Source: CAZMZW01 sp963802275 | GTDB lineage: Bacteria; Chloroflexota; Anaerolineae; Anaerolineales; Anaerolineaceae | Length of the DNA stretch: 64,000 bases | Assembly (NCBI GenBank): GCA_963802275.1 | Contig: CAWDIB010000006.1 | Location: 248,001 to 312,000 of the forward strand | Direction: 5' to 3' | Program-made: the position numbers and the translations under genes | The notes under the pieces: model-generated | Databases searched by the model: none | Told to the model about the DNA's origin: nothing | What the model saw: only the letters and a program-made list of their open reading frames with translations | Shown here: positions 34,790 to 41,751 of the stretch, piece by piece | Layout of the letters: each line of letters starts with the position of its first letter | Position numbering within the stretch: position 1 is the first letter of the stretch

Positions 34790-36159
34790 TAATGCTTGTG
34801 CCCGTTTTTCTTGGGGCAGAAATGGCCTTCGGGTTCCATCGGCTGCAGGCACTGCGGACAGATCGGTCGGCCGCGCGCGATGACCTCCTTGCTCCAGCGT
34901 GCCAGCGCCAGCCATTGTTCTCGGGTGCACCACCAGCGCGCAATTCGTCCCCCCTTTTCTTCCGGCATATCCAGGTTGAGTTCGCGCATTACCAGGCACA
35001 CCATATCGCGGTCGGCGTCAAAGGTCACCCCGATGTCCCCGATGCGGAAAGCTGGCTTGATCGGCGCCTTGAGCTGCATGTCGGCTTCAAGGTAGTCGCC
35101 CTGAACTGCCGGCAGTCCGGGATGGTGTTTGCTGACCATCTTGAAAAATTCATCCACGCCTTCCAGGATGCCCTGCAGTTGCACTTTTTCTATCAGCAGC
35201 GTGACGATTCGTTCATTTTTTTGCGCCTGCAGGAAAAAAGTCCGTTCGCCGGGCTTGCCAATGGCGTCTGCCGTGATATGTGTCACCGGGCTTAGATCGT
35301 ATTCGCTCAGTTCATCCGCCACCGGTTGCAGCAGCGAATTGATGATCAGCGTGTCTCCCACCCATAGCAGCGGTATCACCGAGGTGGGTTCCTTGAGAAA
35401 AAAATGCAGTTTTTCTATGAGGGTGTTGGGATTGCCCGAGGTGGCAATGGTCAGGCTGGCTGGTGATGGGTTTTCTTCCAGCAGGTCCTTTTCTTCCAGC
35501 AGGTACTTCACCCGCCTGGCAATGGCAGGTGAGGGATCGATCACCGTCACGGACTCACCGGCGATCTCGCGGATGACCGCCAGCACGAACGGGTAGTGCG
35601 TGCAGCCCAGCACCAGCGTGTCCGCTCCCTCGTCCAGCATCGGCTGGATGGCTTCCTCCAGGATGCGCCGCGTCTTTTTGCCGCTCAGCCGCCCCGCTTC
35701 GATTTCGTTTACCAGTCCCGGGCAGGTGCTTTGCAGGATTTTCACATCCTTTCCGAATCGTTCCACCACCGAGGCGAACAATTCACCTTGGAAGGTGGCT
35801 GGTGTGGCCAGTACCCCCACCACCTGGCTGTGGGTTTTTTGCGTCGCGGGTTTGACCGCCGGTTCCATTCCCACGAAAGGGATCTCAGGAAATTCCTGCC
35901 GCAGCGTTTGTAGAGCAGCCGCCGAGGCGGTATTGCAGGCAACCACGATTAATCTCGCCCCTTCATTGATTAAAAAGCGCGTGATCCCACGCGAATAATT
36001 GCGGATTTGCTCCATTGGGCGTGGTCCATAGGGTACATGCGCCTGGTCTGCCACGAAGTACAGCGGCTGTGCCGGCAGCAGTCCGCGGATAGCGTTCAAC
36101 ACCGAGAAACCGCCCACGCCTGAATCGAATATCCCAACCAGCTTTTTAATGGAATTCAT
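34789..36159 (-). CDS. murI: glutamate racemase joined to a DUF3090 domain
   Basis: The first part (about residues 1-275) is glutamate racemase, which makes D-glutamate for peptidoglycan: GIFDSGVGGFSVLNAI, the catalytic cysteine in VACNTASAAAL and the second in LGCTHYPFVLAVI. From about residue 300 the sequence is a DUF3090 protein (GKPGERTFFLQAQ near the start, a CPQC zinc-like pair and HFCPKKNGH at the end). The two may be one fused protein or two genes joined by a sequence error in a run of seven A at 35398-35404: one base fewer would end MurI at a TGA that overlaps a GTG start in the DUF3090 frame, with AAGGA upstream. TATAAT ends 7 nt before the ATG at 36159, with no Shine-Dalgarno sequence. 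Confidence 0.88.
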   Translation of the reverse strand: MNSIKKLVGIFDSGVGGFSVLNAIRGLLPAQPLYFVADQAHVPYGPRPMEQIRNYSRGITRFLINEGARLIVVACNTASAAALQTLRQEFPEIPFVGMEPAVKPATQKTHSQVVGVLATPATFQGELFASVVERFGKDVKILQSTCPGLVNEIEAGRLSGKKTRRILEEAIQPMLDEGADTLVLGCTHYPFVLAVIREIAGESVTVIDPSPAIARRVKYLLEEKDLLEENPSPASLTIATSGNPNTLIEKLHFFLKEPTSVIPLLWVGDTLIINSLLQPVADELSEYDLSPVTHITADAIGKPGERTFFLQAQKNERIVTLLIEKVQLQGILEGVDEFFKMVSKHHPGLPAVQGDYLEADMQLKAPIKPAFRIGDIGVTFDADRDMVCLVMRELNLDMPEEKGGRIARWWCTREQWLALARWSKEVIARGRPICPQCLQPMEPEGHFCPKKNGHKH

Positions 36160-36166
36160 GCATTTG

Positions 36167-36172
36167 ATTATA
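36167..36172 (-). promoter_or_regulatory. -10 box of murI, leaderless arrangement
   Basis: Perfect TATAAT on the minus strand ends 7 nt before the murI ATG and directly follows the rplS terminator T run, so murI seems to have its own promoter. Confidence 0.55.
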
Positions 36173-36174
36173 GT

Positions 36175-36203
36175 GGAAAAAAACCGCCGCTGGTCAGCGG
36201 CGG
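36175..36203 (-). terminator. intrinsic terminator of rplS
   Basis: Minus strand: 8-bp GC-rich stem (ccgccgct at 36184-36191 with agcggcgg at 36196-36203), 4-nt loop, then seven T. Confidence 0.92.
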
Positions 36204-36228
36204 CGATAATATGGATTCGGTTGGAGGA

Positions 36229-36591
36229 CTATTCCTTCACATCAAACTTTTGTTTCAGGCGGGCGCTCTTGCCGGTCCGCTCGCGCAGGAAATACATGCG
36301 CGCCCGGCGCACCTTGTTGTGCCGTTCCACCACCACTTTTTCGATGCGTGGTGAATGTAACAGGAAGGAGCGTTCCACGCCGATGCCATTGCTGGCTATA
36401 CGGCGTACAGTGAAGGTGGAGTTGACTCCGTTCTTCTTCATGAACAATACCGTGCCTTTGAATTCCTGGATGCGCTCACGGTCGCCTTCCTTGATCTTCA
36501 CATGCACGCTCACCGTATCACCCGGGAATAACTCGGGGATGTTCGGGTTGGCTTTGGTCACCACATCTTTTATGATTTCTTCAAAATTCAT
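36229..36591 (-). CDS. rplS: 50S ribosomal protein L19
   Basis: 120-aa ribosomal protein. Typical stretches are ELFPGDTVSVHVKIKEGDRE, FKGTVLFMKKNG, TFTVRRIASNGIGVERSF and the basic C-terminus with YFLRERTGKSARLK. CAGGTGATAAG precedes the ATG, and a strong terminator follows. Confidence 0.97.
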   Translation of the reverse strand: MNFEEIIKDVVTKANPNIPELFPGDTVSVHVKIKEGDRERIQEFKGTVLFMKKNGVNSTFTVRRIASNGIGVERSFLLHSPRIEKVVVERHNKVRRARMYFLRERTGKSARLKQKFDVKE

Positions 36592-36687
36592 CTTATCACC
36601 TGCTTGTTCAATAATTGCTCTAAAACGCGAGGGAGAATTTTACCATATAAATATCCACCCTCATTACTTTTAAAGCCCTTTAATACT

Positions 36688-37347
36688 CTAATTATTTCGG
36701 CAGGTATGACGAATTCGGTCATCATATCCAATTATATTCTTTGGAATGAATTTTAATAAAATATCTGTAATATCCACTTCATCTCCAGGATTACCATCAG
36801 AGGGAAATTCCATTCGAGGTTCATAACCAATTCTTATTGCAAAATAAAGATGATCGTATTTGTTTACATAACCAATTATTGTTCCTTTTTTTATTATTTG
36901 ACCCTCTGAAATATCAATTTTATCTAGATGAACGTAGTTGGCTATTACAGGGTTTTTGTCTGAATCGAATCCTAAAATCTGATAAATTTCGTAACCAACC
37001 CCATCAATTAGACTCACTCTCCAAATAGAGCCATCATCAACAGCAATTATTGGAGTATCTATTCCTGATTTGGTTACAATGTCAACACCGTCATGTGAAA
37101 AGTCACCATAATTAGTAGGACAATTAAAATTATCCTTAAATTGCTTAATATCTTCTACGGACATTGGTAATCCAATCTGGCCATACTCATATGGTGAATG
37201 GGTGCTTGATGGCGTAATACTAGTCATTGATGGGGTGTTTGTAATTGGGGTTGATATTATTGTAGGATTATGATCCATATCTGCTTCATTCTTACAGCCA
37301 ATGACGATTACAAGAATTAATAGTAGAAGGACTTTCTTTATTTTCAT
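36688..37347 (-). CDS. lipoprotein with degenerate M23-like (LytM) domain
   Basis: A 219-aa predicted lipoprotein (lipobox around VIVIGC, Cys18) with a Ser/Thr/Pro-rich spacer and a domain like M23 peptidases: HDGVD holds the first His and Asp, then YVHLDKIDISEGQIIKKG and HLYFAIRI. In active enzymes the last motif is HxH; here it is HLY, so the second catalytic His is lost and activity is doubtful. The gene is clearly more AT-rich than rplS and uvrC on either side, which suggests transfer. It may bind peptidoglycan or regulate another enzyme. Confidence 0.75.
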   Translation of the reverse strand: MKIKKVLLLLILVIVIGCKNEADMDHNPTIISTPITNTPSMTSITPSSTHSPYEYGQIGLPMSVEDIKQFKDNFNCPTNYGDFSHDGVDIVTKSGIDTPIIAVDDGSIWRVSLIDGVGYEIYQILGFDSDKNPVIANYVHLDKIDISEGQIIKKGTIIGYVNKYDHLYFAIRIGYEPRMEFPSDGNPGDEVDITDILLKFIPKNIIGYDDRIRHTCRNN

Positions 37348-37365
37348 TTCTTTTTTTTACCCATA

Positions 37366-39231
37366 TTAAGCAAGCAGGTCTTTTAGGTTTTTAATAATCT
37401 CATCTGTTATCCCCGGAATATTTTTCAAATCCTCAATTTTTGCTTCATGGATTTTTTGAATGGAACCAAACTTTTTGAGCAAAGCTCGTCTGCGCGCCGG
37501 TCCAATGCCTGGAATGCTGTCCAATTGGGATGCCATGCCTTTCCTGCTGCGCAGGTTGCGGTGGGCGGTGATGGCAAAGCGGTGCGCTTCATCGCGGATG
37601 CGCTGCAACAAGTACAATCCCTGCGAATTGCGCGGCAGCATCAAAGGGCTTGGCTTGCCGGGCTGAAAGATGGCTTCTTCTTCCTTGGCCAGCCCTGCGG
37701 CTGGTACCCTTTCTGATAAACTGAATTTATCCAGCACCTGCACCGCCCGCCCAAGCTGCCCCTTGCCGCCATCCACTATCAACAGGTCGGGCAGCAGGGA
37801 AAACGCGGTATCTGCTTTGGCGCCCGGCTCAATTCTCATTTCTTCCGCAGCCTGCCAGCGCTTGAATCTGCGCGATAGCACCTCTTCCATGCTGGCAAAA
37901 TCATCCGCCCCTTCCACGGTTTTAATATTGAAGCGCCGGTAATTCTTCTTGGCCGGCACGCCCTGTTCGAACACCACCATGCTGCCCACCGCAGCCGTGC
38001 CCTGGATGTTGGAAATGTCATAGCACTCGATTCGGTTGGGCGGTTCAGCCAGGCCAAGCGCGGTCTGCAATTCGGTCAGCGCTTGCGCTTGTTTATGCGT
38101 GTCGCTCTCCCATTGCGTCTTCAGTGCCCGCAGTGTTTCACTGGCGTTTTCGCTGGCCATCTTCAGCAGTTCGTGCTGGCTGCCGCGCTGCGGCACCTTA
38201 ATTTCCACTTTCTGCCCGCCCCGTTTCTGGCGCAGCCATTGCTGGATGATTTGTGCTTCTTCCACTTCCTCTGGCAGCAGCACCTCCTTGGGGATGAAGG
38301 ATGCTTCCTCGTAGTATTGCCCGATGAATTGTGCCAGGATGGTGCTGGTCTTCTCCTCGCTGGTGCCTTCCAGGATGAAATACTCCCGACCGACCAGTTT
38401 GCCGTTGCGGATGAAAAAAATTTGTACACACGCCTGCCCGTTGGAACGCGCCAGGGCGATCACGTCCGAGTCCATGTCCTTACTGGAAACCACTTTTTGC
38501 TTCTCCACCACTTTTTCGATCGCCAGTATCTGGTCGCGGATCGCGGCCGCTTTTTCGTAATTCATTGCCTCTGACTGGGTCTGCATGGTATTTTTCAGCC
38601 GTTCCAGGATCGCATCGCTGCGTCCCTCGAGGAATTTACACAAGTCCTCCAGGATTTCCCTGTACCCTGTTTGGTCAATTCGGCCGATGCAAGGGGCAGT
38701 GCATAATTTGATGTCATAGTACAGGCAGGCGCGCGGGTCCTGCCCGGTGATGATCCGGTCGCACGACCGGAATTGAAAGATCTTGCGCAGCAGGTCAAGC
38801 GTCTGGTGCACTGCCCACACGCTGGTGTATGGCCCAAAATAACGCGACCCGTCCCGCACCATTTGCCTCGTGACCGTCACCTTGGGGAAGGGGTCTGCCC
38901 AGTGCACCTTGATGTAAGGATAGTGTTTGTCATCTTTCAACCGCACGTTGTAATGCGGCAGATGTTTTTTGATCAAGGTCATTTCCAGGATGAGCGCTTC
39001 CAGTTCGGAACTGACCACGATCCAGTCGATGTCAGCAATTTCCACCGCCATCTGGCTGACTTTTTCGCGCCCATCCCCGCCGCTGTGAAAATAAGAGCGC
39101 ACCCGGTTGCGCAGGTTGATCGCTTTGCCGACGTAAATGACCTTGCCGCTGCTGTCTTTCATTATGTAACAGCCGGGTTTGTTCGGCAGTGTCTTCAGGA
39201 TGTTTTGGATCGATTCCGGGATATCGGTCAT
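37366..39231 (-). CDS. uvrC: excinuclease ABC subunit C
   Basis: Nucleotide-excision repair endonuclease, 621 aa. N-terminal GIY-YIG domain (PGCYIMKDSSGKVIYVGKA with RNRVRSYF), UVR motif near residue 215 (MNYEKAAAIRDQI), the second nuclease domain (IECYDISNIQGTAAVGSMVVF; LLIVDGGKGQL) and C-terminal helix-hairpin-helix pairs (SIPGIGPARRRALLKKFGS). A TAAAAT box ends 6 nt before the ATG and no Shine-Dalgarno sequence is present. Confidence 0.97.
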   Translation of the reverse strand: MTDIPESIQNILKTLPNKPGCYIMKDSSGKVIYVGKAINLRNRVRSYFHSGGDGREKVSQMAVEIADIDWIVVSSELEALILEMTLIKKHLPHYNVRLKDDKHYPYIKVHWADPFPKVTVTRQMVRDGSRYFGPYTSVWAVHQTLDLLRKIFQFRSCDRIITGQDPRACLYYDIKLCTAPCIGRIDQTGYREILEDLCKFLEGRSDAILERLKNTMQTQSEAMNYEKAAAIRDQILAIEKVVEKQKVVSSKDMDSDVIALARSNGQACVQIFFIRNGKLVGREYFILEGTSEEKTSTILAQFIGQYYEEASFIPKEVLLPEEVEEAQIIQQWLRQKRGGQKVEIKVPQRGSQHELLKMASENASETLRALKTQWESDTHKQAQALTELQTALGLAEPPNRIECYDISNIQGTAAVGSMVVFEQGVPAKKNYRRFNIKTVEGADDFASMEEVLSRRFKRWQAAEEMRIEPGAKADTAFSLLPDLLIVDGGKGQLGRAVQVLDKFSLSERVPAAGLAKEEEAIFQPGKPSPLMLPRNSQGLYLLQRIRDEAHRFAITAHRNLRSRKGMASQLDSIPGIGPARRRALLKKFGSIQKIHEAKIEDLKNIPGITDEIIKNLKDLLA

Positions 39232-39283
39232 GCGCTTATTTTAGCACCTGCATTTTCCTGCTGAATGATAAAATCATTTTCCT

Positions 39284-39703
39284 ATGAATATCTACTTCTC
39301 GTGTTCAATTACCGGCGGCCGTCAGGACCAGCAGGTATATCATGCCATTGTTGATCTCTTGTTACAGTCAGGGCATCAGGTGCCAACCGCGCACCTCGCC
39401 CGTGCCGATGTGATGGAAAAGGAAACCACTGTCGATCCCTCGGAGGTCTATCACCGCGATGTCAACTGGGTACTGGGTTGTGATGCGCTCATTGCCGAGG
39501 TCAGCACCCCATCGCATGGCGTCGGCTATGAGATCGCCCTCGCTTTGGAAAGGAAGAAACCTGTCCTTTGCTGCTACCAGCATGGCCGCCGCGTCTCTAA
39601 AATGATCACCGGCAATGATATGCCCACTCTACGTCTGTATATTTATCAATCCCTGGATGATTTATTGCCCGCCATCGAATCCTTCCTGGCATCGCTTCAA
39701 TAA
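39284..39703 (+). CDS. DNPH1/Rcl-like 2'-deoxynucleoside 5'-phosphate N-hydrolase
   Basis: A 139-aa protein of the nucleoside deoxyribosyltransferase-like fold. FSCSITGGRQD matches the FSGSIRGGR motif of Rcl/DNPH1, and EVSTPSHGVGYEIALALE holds the catalytic glutamate region. These enzymes split the base from deoxynucleoside monophosphates, cleaning the nucleotide pool. It is divergent from the repair gene uvrC, with overlapping promoter space of only 52 nt. TAAAAT ends 9 nt before the ATG, without a Shine-Dalgarno sequence. Confidence 0.82.
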   Translation: MNIYFSCSITGGRQDQQVYHAIVDLLLQSGHQVPTAHLARADVMEKETTVDPSEVYHRDVNWVLGCDALIAEVSTPSHGVGYEIALALERKKPVLCCYQHGRRVSKMITGNDMPTLRLYIYQSLDDLLPAIESFLASLQ

Positions 39704-39739
39704 TAGGATGAATTTCCAAGGGCTGTGTGACTTTCCTCA

Positions 39740-39768
39740 CTGACAGGTTAAGCTCGTCTGCATAAAAT
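39740..39768 (+). promoter_or_regulatory. promoter of the candidate small RNA
   Basis: CTGACA (39740-39745; 5 of 6 to consensus), exactly 17-nt spacer, TAAAAT (39763-39768). No open reading frame follows, but a hairpin terminator does about 110 nt downstream. Confidence 0.7.
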
Positions 39769-39774
39769 TGTTCC

Positions 39775-39880
39775 GGTGACATAACGGGTTTGAGACCTCC
39801 TCTTGAACTCCTTTCAATGTCTCCTCCTTTGGCAAAAGCACTCGCTGGTTTCCTCCTCCCTGCCGGCGAGTGCTTTTATT
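39775..39880 (+). ncRNA. candidate CU-rich small RNA with anti-Shine-Dalgarno motifs
   Basis: A stretch between the DNPH1-like and co-chaperone genes with its own promoter (39740-39768) and an intrinsic terminator (39834-39877). The predicted RNA is about 105 nt and has four pyrimidine-rich motifs: gacctcctcttg, aactcctttc, gtctcctccttt and, in the terminator loop, tttcctcctccc. CCTCCTTT at 39823-39830 equals the anti-Shine-Dalgarno tail of 16S rRNA, so the RNA could pair with ribosome-binding sites. No open reading frame of note lies inside. Other readings: a long 3' trailer of the upstream gene, or a chance pyrimidine tract. Its existence is inferred from sequence only. Confidence 0.6.
39834..39880 (+). 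terminator. intrinsic terminator with CU-rich loop
   Basis: Perfect 12-bp stem (aaaagcactcgc at 39834-39845, gcgagtgctttt at 39866-39877) with a 20-nt loop containing tttcctcctccc, followed by a T-rich tail. Confidence 0.88.
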
Positions 39881-39944
39881 TAATGGCTCGTCTATATCTC
39901 AAAAATCCTTTTAGTAAGAAATTTATTAAACTTTTTCAAATAGC

Positions 39945-39972
39945 TTGACTGGCATCATTCAACCGTTATACT
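39945..39972 (+). promoter_or_regulatory. promoter of the co-chaperone gene, leaderless
   Basis: TTGACT (39945-39950), 16-nt spacer, TATACT (39967-39972). The ATG follows 8 nt after the -10 box, and no Shine-Dalgarno sequence is present, so the transcript should start at or within two bases of the start codon. Confidence 0.8.
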
Positions 39973-39980
39973 AATGATCT

Positions 39981-40904
39981 ATGCAATACAAGGATTACTA
40001 CCAGACCCTTGGAGTCAATAAAAATGCCTCTACGGATGAGATCAAGCGCGCCTACCGCAAGCTGGCTATGAAGTATCACCCCGACCGCAATCCTGGCAAC
40101 AAGGCGGCTGAGGAGAAGTTCAAAGATATCAATGAAGCCAATGAAGTGCTCAGTGATCCCAAAAAACGGCAGAGATATGACCAGCTGGGCAATTCCTACC
40201 AGGATTGGCAGCAGCGCGGCGGTTCGGATGGTTCCTTCCGTTGGGAAGATTGGACCACGGCATCCGCTTCCGGTGGCACACGCGTCAACATGAACGATCT
40301 GGGAGATATTTTTGAAGAAATGGGATTTTCAGATTTCTTCAATTCAATTTTTGGAGGCATGGGTGGGGCGGGGGGCTCCCGCCGGACTCAGACCAGATCA
40401 TCTCCACAGCCTCTGATAGTCGAGCAGCCGGTTTCCATTAGTTTTCTTGAATCCTATCTGGGCACCCAGCGACTTTTTCAAGTTGGCAGGAATAAGATTG
40501 AGGTCAAGATCCCCGGCGGGGCAAAAACTGGCACCAGGGTTCGCGTGGCTGGCGCTGGTCCCCAGCAGGGCAGCCGCAAATCTGACATTTACCTGGTGAT
40601 TGATGTCAAGCTAGATCCCCGTTTTGAACGCCGTGAGGATGACCTTTATACCGAGGCGGAAATTGACCTTGCCACCGCAGTTCTGGGCGGTGATGCCACT
40701 GTTGCCGCGCCGTCTGGTAATGTTGTTTTAAAAATACCGGCAGGCACCCAGCCAGGCCAGGTATTCCGCCTGGCAGGCAAGGGTATGCCCTTGCTGCGGC
40801 AGCCGGGACATCACGGAAATTTGATGGTCAGAGCCAAGGTCCGCATCCCTAAAAATTTATCCCGTGACCAGCGCGGCTTGTTCGAACAATTACGCGGCTT
40901 GTAA
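39981..40904 (+). CDS. CbpA-like DnaJ co-chaperone
   Basis: A 307-aa type II J-domain protein. The J domain (residues 1-70) has the essential HPD in MKYHPDRNPG, a Gly-rich region follows, and two C-terminal substrate-binding domains end the protein (VEVKIPGGAKTGTRVRV; GQVFRLAGKGMPLL). There is no zinc-finger domain, as in CbpA. It stimulates DnaK ATPase and delivers substrates. No dnaK or grpE is near, and no CIRCE element was seen upstream. Confidence 0.92.
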   Translation: MQYKDYYQTLGVNKNASTDEIKRAYRKLAMKYHPDRNPGNKAAEEKFKDINEANEVLSDPKKRQRYDQLGNSYQDWQQRGGSDGSFRWEDWTTASASGGTRVNMNDLGDIFEEMGFSDFFNSIFGGMGGAGGSRRTQTRSSPQPLIVEQPVSISFLESYLGTQRLFQVGRNKIEVKIPGGAKTGTRVRVAGAGPQQGSRKSDIYLVIDVKLDPRFERREDDLYTEAEIDLATAVLGGDATVAAPSGNVVLKIPAGTQPGQVFRLAGKGMPLLRQPGHHGNLMVRAKVRIPKNLSRDQRGLFEQLRGL

Positions 40905-40929
40905 ATATTTTTTCAAGATTAAAAAAAAT

Positions 40930-40955
40930 AAGCCCACTGGTTAGGTGGGCTTTAT
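40930..40955. terminator. bidirectional intrinsic terminator
   Basis: aagcccac (40930-40937) and gtgggctt (40945-40952) with a 7-nt loop, preceded by eight A and followed by T-rich sequence, between convergent genes. Confidence 0.88.
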
Positions 40956-40972
40956 TAATTCTGCGTGATTTC

Positions 40973-41635
40973 TTATTTAATATTGTCTGCCAGCAGCACC
41001 AGGTCATTGAACAGCGCTTCCAGATCAGTGAGGGCTTTGGTTTTATCGCTAATAATATTGGTCTGTATCCCGGTTAGGCGGGTTTCCAGGTTCTTGGTGA
41101 TATCCGGAAAAGCTGGCACCGATAGGGAATTCAGATTCTGGATCAGGTAAGTGATGGACTGTTCCGCTCTTGTGCTTTCTCCTTGTAATAAAGCAATTCT
41201 CGCGGCATTGACATTGCTCTGGATCTCATAGACGGACTTCTTGGCGCTGGTCTTGTCCAGCTGACTTTTCAGGTCAGTTATGTCGCTTTTTGCCTTGGTC
41301 AGTTCGCTCTCCACGCTCTTTAGTCGTTCCACTTCGGCATTGGCTTCAGTCACTTTCGCTTCTGCCGCGCTAACGTTCCCCTGCAGGGTTTTAATCTGAA
41401 CATTCATTTCATTGGCTCTGGGTTGAGTGACGGTGAAAAATAAAGCCGCCGCCCCCAGGGCGAGTAATAGAACGCCAATGCCGATTGCTCTCAGCAGGCG
41501 CACGAAGAATCCCGGACCTTTCTTTGTCGGTTTTGTGTCGGATGGGGTTTCAAACTCCACTTTCTTGTTTTCCGCAGGTTCAATAGTTCCTTCTTCTGCA
41601 GATTGTTTTTCCTTGTTTTTTCGAAATGCAGGCAT
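40973..41635 (-). CDS. single-pass coiled-coil membrane protein
   Basis: About 220 aa. A charged cytoplasmic N-terminus (about residues 1-48) is followed by one membrane helix (FVRLLRAIGIGVLLLALGAA region), then a long coiled coil (about residues 85-150, rich in heptad Leu/Val/Ala) and a helical C-terminus. The ATG at 41635 is preferred over upstream codons because GGAGG lies 5 nt before it. No known domain is recognised. It is divergent from murJ, which hints only weakly at an envelope role. Confidence 0.72.
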   Translation of the reverse strand: MPAFRKNKEKQSAEEGTIEPAENKKVEFETPSDTKPTKKGPGFFVRLLRAIGIGVLLLALGAAALFFTVTQPRANEMNVQIKTLQGNVSAAEAKVTEANAEVERLKSVESELTKAKSDITDLKSQLDKTSAKKSVYEIQSNVNAARIALLQGESTRAEQSITYLIQNLNSLSVPAFPDITKNLETRLTGIQTNIISDKTKALTDLEALFNDLVLLADNIK

Positions 41636-41738
41636 TCTATCCTCCATATTGGTTTTTTTGTTTAATTGATTATAAGCCATTCATATCAATATAGTCAGTG
41701 ATTGCTGCAATTGTTTTACCAGGCGAGCTTCCTGAAGG

Positions 41739-41744
41739 TATAAT
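41739..41744 (+). promoter_or_regulatory. -10 box of murJ, leaderless arrangement
   Basis: Perfect TATAAT ends 7 nt before the ATG at 41752. A weak -35-like TTACCA lies 17 nt upstream (41716-41721). Confidence 0.6.
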
Positions 41745-41751
41745 CACGCCT

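Noticed and set aside
39704..39980. Coding gene on the minus strand with several GGAGG sites
   Set aside because: No ATG-led open frame follows the purine runs; the plus-strand promoter and terminator explain the region better.
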